Below, one piece after another: positions 53,382-63,046 of a stretch of DNA of 64,000 nt; the first letter of the stretch is position 1, and every line of letters begins with the position of its first letter. The translations under genes were made by a program, and so were the position numbers. The stretch spans positions 1 through 64,000 of the forward strand of contig CALVUF010000005.1 in NCBI GenBank assembly GCA_944363525.1, read 5' to 3'. Under the pieces are notes generated by a model. It had not been told where the DNA came from. It searched no databases and was given only the letters and a program-made list of their open reading frames with translations. The DNA is from an uncultured Bacilli bacterium (GTDB lineage: Bacteria > Bacillota_I > Bacilli_A > RFN20 > CAG-826).

Positions 53382-53498
53382 GACGAAGACGTTTTCGGCG
53401 AAAACGTTTTCACTAAAATCTAGTTTTCCTGTTTTCGTTTATATTTAATGATGTATAATGCTGACGAAGACGTTTTCGGCGAAAACGTTTTCGCTAAA
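53382..53498 (+). promoter_or_regulatory. Promoter flanked by duplicated 36-bp palindromic operators
   Basis: Copy 1 (53382-53417) and copy 2 (53463-53498) match at 35 of 36 positions. Each holds CGTTTTC-GGC-GAAAACG and the perfect palindrome GAAAACGTTTTC. In copy 1 CGAAAACGTTTTCA differs from the cre consensus (TGWNANCGNTNWCA) at one position, so a LacI/CcpA-type repressor is plausible. TATAAT lies at 53454-53459 between them, placing copy 2 over the transcription start. CGGAGG then serves ATG 53514. Confidence 0.75.
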
Positions 53499-53513
53499 TG
53501 TCGGAGGTTCTAT

Positions 53514-54938
53514 ATGGGTATCGAAAATTATGGCCGTGTCCGCGAACTGGCATTGCTAAATGAACGTTACGTTTCCTCTCGTTTTGAGTTTGGCTATCTT
53601 TATGGGCAACGTCGAATTGGAAAGTCGACGTTGCTCTCTATGTTTTGTCAGGGGAAGAAGTCTTTAATATTCCGAGCAACTGATTCGAGTGACGTTGATA
53701 TTCGGAAATACTTCTCTAAAACTCTAAATGAGGCTCGAGGTATTTCCGCCGGCACTTATGAATCATGGCCGGATTTCTTTTCGGCTATCGACGAGTATTT
53801 CGGCGATGAGCCAGGGATTATGTGCGTTGATGAGTACCCGAATATCGTCGTGGGGCGCGACGGCAAAAGGAAGCGGACCGATTTCGCCTCTGCTTTGCAA
53901 AACGCCATCGATAGCCTTTTCCTCAAACGGCGTTTTGTTTTGATTCTGACTGGCAGTAACGTATCGTTTATGGAAAAAGAGATTGGGGATTACGGCGCGC
54001 CTTTGTATCGTCGTAATACCTTCTCGCTTCGCTTGTTGAAATTTGAGTTCAACGAGGCTTTAATCGGGGTCAAGGATGTTCATGGGGACTTTGAGAAAGC
54101 AAAGATATTGTCTTTGACCAATACCTTCCCTTTCTATCTTTCGCTTATCGATCAATCGAAGGGTTTTGATGAAAATCTGACCCATCTTTTTTATGAACGG
54201 AGTTCCCTGTTTGCTCAAGATCCGGGGCAGTTGATCACCAGTGATATCGTCCGAGGCGGTTATTATGCCTCGATCATCAAAGCCATTGCCGAGGGCGACG
54301 ATACCGTGGCAGCGCTTTCGGAGCGGCTTAACCTTTCAAGCGGCAATATCAGCAAGTACCTCGAGCCTCTTTTAACTGACCACATTCTTATCAAACGGGG
54401 CTTTTTTCAGAAGGAACGGAAATGTCGTTATGAGATACTCGATCCCATGCTTGCCTTCTATTATCGGTTTATCCGGGAGAACGCCGGGCTTATCGCCGAA
54501 GGCTTTGGCCCGAGATTAAAGATGAACGACGAAACCGGGATCGCCAATTTCGTTGGCCATGCCTACGAGAAACTCTGCCTGACCTATCTAGAATACCTGA
54601 GCAAAAACGGCCGCCTTGGTGGCCTGTTCGTAGACTTTCGCAATTTCCAGTTTGATTCGAAACTCCTTGGGCGGTCAGTTGAGGTCGACGTCATCAGCGC
54701 CGATAAATTCCATCTGCTTTTGGCCGAGACGAAGTTCTCCACCAAGAAGCGGACACTTCGTGATTATTACGACATGCTGGAGGATCTTAAGGCCGAGCCT
54801 TTCCGCCCCTTTAAGCAGGTTGAGCTCTATCTATTCGGCGCGGCGGGCTTTGAGGATTCTTTGCGCTCGCTTGACGACCCCCGCCTCCATCTTGTCGACT
54901 TGCCGACGATGTTCGCGGAGATGCCGGTTTCCGCTTAG
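53514..54938 (+). CDS. AAA ATPase with DUF234-type nuclease-like C-terminus
   Basis: The protein has 474 residues from ATG 53514, which has CGGAGG 6 nt upstream. Walker A is LYGQRRIGKSTLL near 29-41, Walker B is GIMCVDEYPNIVV near 100, and LTGSNVSFMEKEIGD is sensor 1. The winged helix is VAALSERLNLSSGNISKYLEP. The C-terminal domain has RSVEVDVISAD and LLLAETKFST (D..E-x-K). It is similar in plan to the ATPase at 33595. The duplicated operator upstream shows it is tightly regulated, unlike the other two such genes. Confidence 0.88.
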   Translation: MGIENYGRVRELALLNERYVSSRFEFGYLYGQRRIGKSTLLSMFCQGKKSLIFRATDSSDVDIRKYFSKTLNEARGISAGTYESWPDFFSAIDEYFGDEPGIMCVDEYPNIVVGRDGKRKRTDFASALQNAIDSLFLKRRFVLILTGSNVSFMEKEIGDYGAPLYRRNTFSLRLLKFEFNEALIGVKDVHGDFEKAKILSLTNTFPFYLSLIDQSKGFDENLTHLFYERSSLFAQDPGQLITSDIVRGGYYASIIKAIAEGDDTVAALSERLNLSSGNISKYLEPLLTDHILIKRGFFQKERKCRYEILDPMLAFYYRFIRENAGLIAEGFGPRLKMNDETGIANFVGHAYEKLCLTYLEYLSKNGRLGGLFVDFRNFQFDSKLLGRSVEVDVISADKFHLLLAETKFSTKKRTLRDYYDMLEDLKAEPFRPFKQVELYLFGAAGFEDSLRSLDDPRLHLVDLPTMFAEMPVSA

Positions 54939-54969
54939 GCTTTTCTAACCGGTCGGCCGCGAAGGCCTG

Positions 54970-54975
54970 TATAAT
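54970..54975 (+). promoter_or_regulatory. -10 box for glpK
   Basis: TATAAT ends 9 nt before ATG 54985 and no Shine-Dalgarno sequence is visible. No clear -35 was found. Confidence 0.45.
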
Positions 54976-54984
54976 AGTGGCGAT

Positions 54985-56463
54985 ATGAGAAAATACGTTA
55001 TTGCCATCGATCAGGGCACGACCTCGACCCGGGCCCTTTTATTGGACTTCAACGGTCGGGTGCTTTGCCGGAGCAGTCGCGACGTCGAATGCCTCTTTCC
55101 AAAACCGGGTTGGGTTGAGGCTAACGCTGAGAAAATCTTCATCTCGGTCATCGACTGCATCAACGAGCTTTTGGTTTTAGCCGGGACCAGCATGGAGGAA
55201 GTGGCCTGCATCGGCTTGACCAATCAACGGGAGACCACGGTCCTCTTCGAGAAGAAGACCGGGAAGCCGATCTATAACGCCATCGTCTGGCAATCGAAGC
55301 AGACCCAACCCCTGTGCGAGGAAAGGGAGCAATACAGCGATTTCATTCAATCGAAAACCGGACTCCGGATGAACCCTTATTTCTCGGCCTCGAAGATACG
55401 TTATATCCTTGATCACGTCGAGGACGCGGAAGAACGGGCAAAGAAAGGCGAGATCCTCTTCGGGACCATCGATACTTACGTCATCTATTTATTGACCAGA
55501 GGTAGATCCTTCGTCACCGATGCCTCCAATGCCTCGAGGACGTTGCTTTTCGATATCCACAAAGGTGAATTCGATCAAGAGCTTTGCGACCTTTGGAACA
55601 TCCCGATGGCAATGCTACCGGAAGTCAAAGACAACTCCGATGATTTCGGGGAAGCCTCCTTCTTCCCCGGTGGGGTTCATATCACCGGGGTGGCTGGCGA
55701 TCAGCAGGCCGCCTTATTTGGCCAGTGCTGCTTCAAAGAAGGCGATAGCAAGAATACCTACGGGACCGGATGCTTCATGCTGATGAACATCGGGAAGAAG
55801 CCGATCCTGAGCCAAAGGGGCCTATTGACCACCGTCGCCTGGCGGGAGAAAGGGGAATTGACCTATGCTTTGGAAGGCTCCGTTTTCATCGGTGGGGCCA
55901 TCGTCCAGTGGCTGCGCGACCAAACCAGATGGATATCCGCTTCCGCCGAATCGGAGGAATACGCCAAGCGGAAGCCCGACACCGCCGGCGTCTATTTCGT
56001 CCCGGCTTTCGTCGGCTTAGGAACCCCCTGGTGGGATGATGACGCTCGGGGCGCGATCTTCGGCTTAACCCGTGGGGCTGACCGGCATAACATTACGAGG
56101 GCCGCCCTCTACTCCATCGCCTATCAAAGCAAGGACGTCATCGAGGCGATGAAAGCGGAGGCCAATCTTGACCTCCCTTATCTCCGCGTCGATGGTGGGG
56201 CCTCGGCCAATGGCTTGCTCATGCAATTCCAAGCCGATATCCTCCAATGCGATGTCGTCTTGCCGTCCTCGGTCGAGACGACCGCCATTGGGGCTGGATA
56301 TCTGGCCATGATCGGGGCCGGCATATATAAAGACAAAGAGGACCTCATCAAGCACCACGGGATCGATAAGATCTATCATCCAAAGATGGATAAAAAAGAA
56401 GCCGATGAGCTTTACGATGGCTGGCTATCGGCCGTCAAAGCGACCATGGCGTTCAAACGCTAG
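54985..56463 (+). CDS. glpK: Glycerol kinase
   Basis: The protein has 492 residues, the usual length of a FGGY-family glycerol kinase. Motifs are AIDQGTTSTRALLLD at the N-terminus, CIGLTNQRETTVLFEKKTG, AIVWQSKQT, DASNASRTLLFDI, GVAGDQQAALFGQ, NTYGTGCFML and LRVDGGASANGLLMQFQ. It makes sn-glycerol 3-phosphate from glycerol and ATP. The GlpF and GlpD genes that usually accompany it are absent here. The loop carrying the PTS-phosphorylated histidine of Firmicutes enzymes was not recognised. Confidence 0.96.
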   Translation: MRKYVIAIDQGTTSTRALLLDFNGRVLCRSSRDVECLFPKPGWVEANAEKIFISVIDCINELLVLAGTSMEEVACIGLTNQRETTVLFEKKTGKPIYNAIVWQSKQTQPLCEEREQYSDFIQSKTGLRMNPYFSASKIRYILDHVEDAEERAKKGEILFGTIDTYVIYLLTRGRSFVTDASNASRTLLFDIHKGEFDQELCDLWNIPMAMLPEVKDNSDDFGEASFFPGGVHITGVAGDQQAALFGQCCFKEGDSKNTYGTGCFMLMNIGKKPILSQRGLLTTVAWREKGELTYALEGSVFIGGAIVQWLRDQTRWISASAESEEYAKRKPDTAGVYFVPAFVGLGTPWWDDDARGAIFGLTRGADRHNITRAALYSIAYQSKDVIEAMKAEANLDLPYLRVDGGASANGLLMQFQADILQCDVVLPSSVETTAIGAGYLAMIGAGIYKDKEDLIKHHGIDKIYHPKMDKKEADELYDGWLSAVKATMAFKR

Positions 56464-56530
56464 GTCCGAAAAAACGCACTTTGGGGAATAAAACGCCCCG
56501 TAAATCAAACAGGAGGTCTATCGTTTAGCC

Positions 56531-58867
56531 ATGCAGGAAATCGCTTTGTATCGCCACTCGGCCATCCTCGCCCCCCGGAGTAAGTGGGGGAAGTTCCTGA
56601 AGTACCGGCAGCAATATCCCCCCGCCGACTTCATCCTCTTCGATTTGCCTTCGCTCGAAGCCCATTTCGGAGCGACCTTTGCCTCCAACGCCTTAGGGTA
56701 TCTTTTGCTCCAAGGCCATAGCTATCAGGAGGCGTCGAATATCCTTCGTGACATCCGGTTCCTAAAAAGCAATAAGACCTATCATTCCCCGGAAGTGCAA
56801 AAACTCTCCGCCGTCTTAAAAGACCTCGAGGAAGCCGGACTGGTCAAGCGGACCTTCCATCCGGAATATGACTTCCAGGGCCGGGACATCATTATCTCCG
56901 GCTATGGGTCGGGGGAGCGGATCTCGACCTTGCTCAAAGACCTTCCCAATATCTCGGTCTCCTATGACCTCGATACGGGAGTTAACGAACCCTTGCCTCC
57001 CCTATATTGCTTTGCGAAGGCCATCTCGGCCTTCCATTTCCTAGGCAATAAGCTTTCCGAGGCCTTAGCCAATGGGGCTAAGCCAGAGGAGTTGGTCATC
57101 CTCAATTACTCCAAGGAGCTCCGGTTCTACTTAGAGCAGATGGCGGCCTATTACCATTTGCCTCTGTCTCTGCCTTCTTCGACCCGTCTATCGTCAACCA
57201 AAGAAGGAAAAGATATCCTATCCAAGTTCAAAGACAGCGATAAAGAAGTGGGGGAGATCCTAAAGGAGGCGCCAGAGGAGATTGTTAATGCCTTAGCCCC
57301 CTTGGACTATCCGAAACTTACCGGGGCCAAAGCCTATTACGCCGCCAGGGAATTAATGGGCGTCGCCACCCTCGCCAGCCCGAAATTGATCGGGGCGATC
57401 GAGGTCAGCTCCGCCATTATGCCGAGCTACGGGAAGAAAGGTTACTTCCTTGATTTCTCGCTTAACCATGCTCCGAAGACGGTCGCTGATGACCCTTTGC
57501 TCCCATCCGATTCTTTGCTTAGCGAAGCCGGGCTTTCTTCGGTTGAGCAGCGGCTTTCGCAAAACGAAGCTGACTTGACCATTTCCCTTCGTTCGGGGTC
57601 TATTGAATTCGCCCTCTATTTCGAGACCGGCCCTTCTTCCCGTTACCCATCCCCCTTAGTCAAAAAGCTGGGGATCAAGGAGATCAAAGAACCGTTGCTG
57701 GATTACGAATATTCGGAGCAATTTGGACAGAATGAGGCCGCTTTTGCGGAGGAAAACGCCCAAAAATACAAGATTTTCTCTCCACGTGGCGATTCGCTGA
57801 AGTCGCAATTCCCCATTCAAATCCATTACTCCCATAAATATCAGGCGAGCCCTTACGATTATCGGCCCGACCATACCTCCTACTCCGCCATCTCGACCTG
57901 GATCGATTGCCCCTTCTCCTATTATTGCTCCTATGTCTTAGGGCTCAAATCCGATACCAATTTCGGGATGCTCCGGGGGACGGCGGCCCATGCTTATTTG
58001 GAACATTACCCCGACCTCGTCCAAGCCAACTCCGCCTTTGAGGCGGAAGTCGCCGCTTCCCCCTATAAGGTCAATGATTCCGAGCGGCTCATCCTCACCC
58101 ACGTAAAAGAAGACGCCGCCCGTTACGCCGACCTCTTCTTCTCCTTGCCTATCGGCGAGGTTGAGCATGAGAAGGTCTTCAACCGGCCCCTTTTCGCAGG
58201 GATCGATTTGACCGGCAAAGTCGACTTACTGGCAAAGAAAGACGGCTTCTATTACGTCTTCGACTTCAAATCGAGCCAGAAGCAGAACTTCGTCTACGAA
58301 CGCCTCCAGTTCGGCGTCAATCTACAGCTCCCGATCTATGCCTATTTGACCGAGGGGCAAGTGGAGGGCTATGAATTGGCTGGTCTCTTCATCGCCCCCT
58401 TCGCCTATAAGAATAAGACGGGAGCGGCGGTCGATCCGGACGAAGACTATTCTTACCTCTCGGGGGTTTATCCGAGCCTAGGGGAAATGCCGGCCTTTGA
58501 TCCGGATGGCCTCCTGACCCGGAAGGACCGGGGCGGGAACGTCGGCATCGAACAGGGGGCCTATGGTCCCGAGCAATTCGCCGAACTCGCCCATATCGCC
58601 GGCCAACATATTGATAAAGCCTTAAACCGGATCCTCGGACACGGGTTCCCGATTATGCCGCTGAAGATCGTGAACGAATCCTTCAACGCCCAGGTCAACC
58701 CTTGCGAGAAATGCAGCTTCGCCTCGATCTGCCATCATCATGATGAGGACGAGGTGGTCTATATCGAGCATAAAAAGAAAAATGAGCCCCGGACCTATAC
58801 CCTGGTCGACGCGGCTATCGCCAAAGAGGAAGCCGAGGAGGACGATAACGATGAATCTGAGTGCTAA
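56531..58867 (+). CDS. AddB-like PD-(D/E)XK nuclease subunit with Fe-S cysteines
   Basis: The protein has 778 residues, shorter than Bacillus AddB. The N-terminal ~430 residues are the inactivated helicase-like part, with no Walker A. The nuclease domain begins at SAISTWIDCPFSYYCSYVLG, with GTAAHAYLEH (His), GKVDLLAKKDG (Asp) and YVFDFKSSQKQ (D-x-K). Near the C-terminus NPCEKCSFASICHH supplies three cysteines that, with the CPFSYYC cysteine, match the Fe-S staple of AddB/RexB proteins. It pairs with the downstream AddA-like protein to process DNA ends for RecA. AGGAGGT lies 14 nt upstream of the ATG. It overlaps the next gene by 17 bp. Confidence 0.88.
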   Translation: MQEIALYRHSAILAPRSKWGKFLKYRQQYPPADFILFDLPSLEAHFGATFASNALGYLLLQGHSYQEASNILRDIRFLKSNKTYHSPEVQKLSAVLKDLEEAGLVKRTFHPEYDFQGRDIIISGYGSGERISTLLKDLPNISVSYDLDTGVNEPLPPLYCFAKAISAFHFLGNKLSEALANGAKPEELVILNYSKELRFYLEQMAAYYHLPLSLPSSTRLSSTKEGKDILSKFKDSDKEVGEILKEAPEEIVNALAPLDYPKLTGAKAYYAARELMGVATLASPKLIGAIEVSSAIMPSYGKKGYFLDFSLNHAPKTVADDPLLPSDSLLSEAGLSSVEQRLSQNEADLTISLRSGSIEFALYFETGPSSRYPSPLVKKLGIKEIKEPLLDYEYSEQFGQNEAAFAEENAQKYKIFSPRGDSLKSQFPIQIHYSHKYQASPYDYRPDHTSYSAISTWIDCPFSYYCSYVLGLKSDTNFGMLRGTAAHAYLEHYPDLVQANSAFEAEVAASPYKVNDSERLILTHVKEDAARYADLFFSLPIGEVEHEKVFNRPLFAGIDLTGKVDLLAKKDGFYYVFDFKSSQKQNFVYERLQFGVNLQLPIYAYLTEGQVEGYELAGLFIAPFAYKNKTGAAVDPDEDYSYLSGVYPSLGEMPAFDPDGLLTRKDRGGNVGIEQGAYGPEQFAELAHIAGQHIDKALNRILGHGFPIMPLKIVNESFNAQVNPCEKCSFASICHHHDEDEVVYIEHKKKNEPRTYTLVDAAIAKEEAEEDDNDESEC

Positions 58868-61800
58868 GCAATTAAAGGCCGTCGAGTTCGAACGGGGCGA
58901 TTGTTTAGTCGCCGCCGGGGCCGGCTCGGGCAAGACCGAGGTCTTATCCTCGAGAGCCCTCGCCTTATGCAAGAAAGGGCTCGCCACCCCGAAGAACCTT
59001 CTGGTCTTGACCTTCACCGAGAAGGCGGCGGCCGAGATGAAGGAACGGATAAGACAAAAGATCGAAGGGGATGATTCGGTTTGCCTCTACGCCTCGGAAG
59101 TCGAGAACGCCGCCATCTGCACCTTCGATTCCTTCGCTTATTCGATCGTTAGGGAATTCCAAGACGCCTTAGGGCTTAAGACCGCCCCCAAGATCGCCGA
59201 TGCCGCTATCTTCGCTTCAAAGCAGCAGGAGATATTCGATTCGATCGTTAATAGGTTAGCGGCCCAAGCTTTAGAAGACCCGAGCGATCCCTTTAACGAA
59301 TTCGCCCAGTATTACTGCCGCAGCAGCTACGACTCCCTCTATAAAGGGGTGCTGGACGCTTTAGGGGTCGCGGCCCTCTCCGGGGATAAGGAAGCCTACT
59401 TCGCCAATTACGAAAAAGACTTCCTCTCCTTAGAGAAGATTGAATCCTATAAGCCTCTTTATTTCGAGTGGGTCCGGGCCAAGCTCGCCCAAGCCCAAGA
59501 GGCGATTAAGAACTATTCCAATACCGATTTTACCGACTTCGATGCCCGCTGGATCGAGGAGGCTTTAGCCAAATCGAATGAGGAATTGGCCGTTTCGGGG
59601 ATTCAGGTCGCTTCGCTGAACTCTACCGGTGGCCGCTCCATCGAGAAGACCGAGGCCGATAAGAAACTTAGGGACATCATCAAGAAAACCTACATCAACC
59701 CGGCCAATCGGGCGATTCAGGCGGCCTTGGCCGACCCGGAGATGACTTTGTCGGCTTTAAAAGCCGGTAACCTAGTCGTCCAAATCGCCGCCGAGGTCAA
59801 CACCAAGCTCGATGAATTCAAGAAGGAGCAGGGTTTATTCGAGTTCGACGACATCGCGGCCTTGGCAAGGAAGGCCGCCAATATCCCCTCGATCAATGCG
59901 AGGTTAAAAGAACGGTATAAGTTCATCATGGTCGACGAGTTCCAGGATACCTCCAACCTCCAGATGGCGATGCTCGACACCTTGATCGACAATAACTTCT
60001 TCGCCGTCGGGGACATCAAACAATCGATCTATCGGTTTAGAAAAGCCAACCCTAGTCTCTTCGCCTCCTTATTGAAACAATGCGCCGAGGGGAAGAAGAC
60101 CTTAGTCCGGCTCGACGATAACTTCCGTTCCCGTCAGGAGATCATCGATAACCTGAACCTCGCCTTCGATCAGATGATGACCGAATCTTTCGGCGGGGTG
60201 AATTACCGCGCCGGCGAAGGGCTGAATTTCGGGCAGCATGGCTATGATAAGAATTCCTTCTCCGGCGATTATGGCTTCGCCCAGATCAAATTCAGCAAAG
60301 GGAATAAACGGCGGTTTGAAGCCGAGGCCGAGGCCATCGCCGAAGACATCAAGAACACCATCGCCAAGAAGGTCCCGGTCTATGACAAGGAATTGAAAGA
60401 CTTCCGGCCGTGCCATTATGGCGATTTCTGCGTCTTGGTCGCGACCCATAAGCCCTTCCCAGCCTTATTACGGGTCTTTAACACCCAAGGTCTCCCCTTC
60501 GCCCCGAGCTATGACGAAACCGGGGTCGACTTAGAGGGCTTTGGGGTCTTAACCTCTTTGTTGACCCTCGCTGGTTGCCTTATCAATGGCGATGAATCCT
60601 CACCCGAATTCCAGAAATCGCTCATCGCCATCGAGCGGAGTTTCCTTAATCCGGGTTTTGACGATGGGGTGATCCTCGAGGCTTTCCGGAAACAAGACTA
60701 TTCTTCCTTCTATGGTTATAAGACCATTCAGTCGATTAAGCCGCAGCTAGTTGACTTAGGGGTCCAGGATAGCCTTTCCTTGCTGGCTGAGGCCTTCGGC
60801 TACTTCCCCAAACTCATCCACATCGAGAAGCCGGAGCATAACGTCGATACTTACCTATACTTGTCTAATCTCGCCCAAAGCTATGACGATATGGGGGCTG
60901 ATCTCAAACAGTTCGCTGAATTCTTAGCCCAGTGCGATATCGCGAAGATCAAGGTCAAGAGCCAAAACGCCCTGGCGGAGGAAGCGGTCCAGGCCATGAC
61001 CATCCACCACTCAAAAGGGCTTGAATTCCCCTTCGTCTATATGGTCGAGATGGAACGGGATTTCGATTCGGCTCCGCGGGCCGGCAAAAGCGTCGTCGCC
61101 AGTAGCGACTTCGGGGTCTTCCTCCCGATTCCCGGCGACGGGGAGACCTGTCCCTTAGCCGTCCTCTATGACGAAAAGGAAAAACTGGAGCAGCGGAGCG
61201 AGGCCTTGCGGCTATTCTACGTCGCCATCACCAGGGCCAGGGAAAAATGCACTTTCCTACTCGAGGAAAAGCCCGCCAAGCTCAATGACGATGGGGAGGT
61301 CATCGAATCGCCGTCCCTCCCCTTCAGCGCGTGTTCCAATTACGCTGAACTCTTGGATAACCTCAAAGGAATCAAATACTCCAAGCCCGCCCCGGCCCGG
61401 AAAGGCCAAATCTCCTCGAACAAGCCCTTAGCCATTAACGTGGAACGCCGGCATCTGGATATCAAGCCGGCCCAACCGGTTGTCTCCTTAGGCTACTCGA
61501 AAGAGGAAATCGAATCCTCGGCCGAGGCCCTAGAATACGGCAACTATCTCCATCGCTTGATGCAATTCACCTCTTTTGCCCATAAGGCTATTCCCGAGGG
61601 AATCGGCCCGCGGGAGAAGAAGATGATCGAGAAGATCCTCGATCTCCCGGCCTTTAAGGAGGCCGAGAAAGCCCAGGAATACCATGAATACCGGTTCATC
61701 GAAGACGAAAAGGAAGGATCCATCGACTTATTCTTGGTCTATGACGACCATATCGACCTGTTTGACTTCAAGGCCTCGCGGATCGATGATCCCTCTTACG

Positions 61801-61910
61801 ATGTGCAGGTTAAAGGCTATGCCGAGTATTTGAAAAAGACTTTCCATCAGCCGGTCAACGGGTATTTGCTATCCTTGAGCAAGGTCGAGGTTCGCCAAGT
61901 CCGAATCTAA
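58851..61910 (+). CDS. addA: AddA-like helicase/nuclease subunit
   Basis: The protein has 1,019 residues from ATG 58851, which lies inside the end of the AddB-like gene. UvrD-family motifs run in order: AAGAGSGKTEVLSSRALAL (I), LTFTEKAAAEMKERI, FIMVDEFQDTSNLQ (II), GDIKQSIYRFRKANP (III), TIHHSKGLEFPFV (V) and FYVAITRAREKC (VI). The C-terminal RecB-like nuclease has YGNYLHRLM, SIDLFLVYDD and LFDFKASRID followed by Q-V-K-G-Y. The complex degrades and resects double-strand breaks. No separate promoter is seen; expression is coupled to the AddB-like gene. Confidence 0.92.
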   Translation: MNLSAKQLKAVEFERGDCLVAAGAGSGKTEVLSSRALALCKKGLATPKNLLVLTFTEKAAAEMKERIRQKIEGDDSVCLYASEVENAAICTFDSFAYSIVREFQDALGLKTAPKIADAAIFASKQQEIFDSIVNRLAAQALEDPSDPFNEFAQYYCRSSYDSLYKGVLDALGVAALSGDKEAYFANYEKDFLSLEKIESYKPLYFEWVRAKLAQAQEAIKNYSNTDFTDFDARWIEEALAKSNEELAVSGIQVASLNSTGGRSIEKTEADKKLRDIIKKTYINPANRAIQAALADPEMTLSALKAGNLVVQIAAEVNTKLDEFKKEQGLFEFDDIAALARKAANIPSINARLKERYKFIMVDEFQDTSNLQMAMLDTLIDNNFFAVGDIKQSIYRFRKANPSLFASLLKQCAEGKKTLVRLDDNFRSRQEIIDNLNLAFDQMMTESFGGVNYRAGEGLNFGQHGYDKNSFSGDYGFAQIKFSKGNKRRFEAEAEAIAEDIKNTIAKKVPVYDKELKDFRPCHYGDFCVLVATHKPFPALLRVFNTQGLPFAPSYDETGVDLEGFGVLTSLLTLAGCLINGDESSPEFQKSLIAIERSFLNPGFDDGVILEAFRKQDYSSFYGYKTIQSIKPQLVDLGVQDSLSLLAEAFGYFPKLIHIEKPEHNVDTYLYLSNLAQSYDDMGADLKQFAEFLAQCDIAKIKVKSQNALAEEAVQAMTIHHSKGLEFPFVYMVEMERDFDSAPRAGKSVVASSDFGVFLPIPGDGETCPLAVLYDEKEKLEQRSEALRLFYVAITRAREKCTFLLEEKPAKLNDDGEVIESPSLPFSACSNYAELLDNLKGIKYSKPAPARKGQISSNKPLAINVERRHLDIKPAQPVVSLGYSKEEIESSAEALEYGNYLHRLMQFTSFAHKAIPEGIGPREKKMIEKILDLPAFKEAEKAQEYHEYRFIEDEKEGSIDLFLVYDDHIDLFDFKASRIDDPSYDVQVKGYAEYLKKTFHQPVNGYLLSLSKVEVRQVRI

Positions 61911-61927
61911 GGAGTATCATTGCCTCG

Positions 61928-63046
61928 ATGGCGGACACTGAACCCACCCGGGGCTATGCCTCTTTGCTGAAGGCCCTTAAGGTCCCGGAGGAACTGAATT
62001 ACCCTTTCCTGGAGAAGGTGTTCCTTTTGGCCATGCAAGCCTACCGCGAGATGCGGCAGGGGGGAATGGGGCAATTCGGGGTGAACGTGGCCACTTTGTC
62101 CTTATACCTCGTTTCGGAGCATGCCTTCTATTTGCAGACCCGCCCGGATATCGACCGGGAAAAGCTTTACGATGACGAGGAATACCGTTCGTTCCTCGCT
62201 TCAGTATCCTTAGACAAATACTTCACCAATGAGAAGCTGGCTTTCCGGATGGGAAGTTTGACTTCCAAGTATTCGCCGTTGATGTCGACCCTTGACCTCT
62301 ACCTCAATTTCATTTTGGGGATGCTCTCCCGTTATAAGCGGAACGATCCGTCGCAGACTTTGATCGTCGACGTGATGAACAAAGGGTTCCAGATGGCCAA
62401 ATGCGTCGCCTCCTTATTGGAGAACGGCTTCGAGACCGAGGCCTTTTCGACCTGGCGGACCTTGCATGAGAACGAATGCATCCTCCAATGCCTCATCAAA
62501 TACGGGGCTAAGGTGATCGATGGGTATCTTCGCCATATGCGTTATGCCCTCGCCTTCCGCGGCGGGGTCAAATCGAAAGAGGAGACCGATGCCATCTTCG
62601 CTGACATCAAAGAACGGATGCGGGCTCGGGGACTAAAGAGCAAAGATATGAAGCGGTTCATCGAGTATGGCTGGCTTTATGCCATCGATAATGTCAACGG
62701 GGTCGAGAACTTCAAGCTCAACTTCCGCGATGGGGTTCAGCGGATGGCTGGCTTATCGGCCTATTCCAAAGTGTATGAGATGAGCAGCGAGATCGCCCAT
62801 AGCTCGCCGTTATTGATCTATTCGAAGAAAGACTATTTCTTTTCCCTTACTTTGCTCTCCCTTTACGAATCCTTCTTCCGGCTGGAGAAGATCTTCGCCT
62901 CGCTTTATATGTCGAGCGTCAGCGCCCCGGAGAAGGAACGCTACCTGCAGCTAAGGAAGGTGTATCACCGCCAGCTTGAGGAAGCCTATGAGTTCCAGAA
63001 AAAGAAGATCGCTTCCTTAAGCAAAGGCAAAGATGAAAGTAACTGA
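61928..63046 (+). CDS. DUF5677-like protein
   Basis: The protein has 372 residues and is mostly helical with no signal peptide. The pattern FSTWRTLHENECILQCL, then YLRHMRYALAF and MSSEIAHSSPLLIY, resembles the DUF5677 family (conserved R..E and S..H residues), whose function is unknown. It follows addA by 17 nt. AAGGAG is 13 nt before ATG 61928, rather far, so the exact start is uncertain. The next gene overlaps by 14 bp. Confidence 0.65.
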   Translation: MADTEPTRGYASLLKALKVPEELNYPFLEKVFLLAMQAYREMRQGGMGQFGVNVATLSLYLVSEHAFYLQTRPDIDREKLYDDEEYRSFLASVSLDKYFTNEKLAFRMGSLTSKYSPLMSTLDLYLNFILGMLSRYKRNDPSQTLIVDVMNKGFQMAKCVASLLENGFETEAFSTWRTLHENECILQCLIKYGAKVIDGYLRHMRYALAFRGGVKSKEETDAIFADIKERMRARGLKSKDMKRFIEYGWLYAIDNVNGVENFKLNFRDGVQRMAGLSAYSKVYEMSSEIAHSSPLLIYSKKDYFFSLTLLSLYESFFRLEKIFASLYMSSVSAPEKERYLQLRKVYHRQLEEAYEFQKKKIASLSKGKDESN

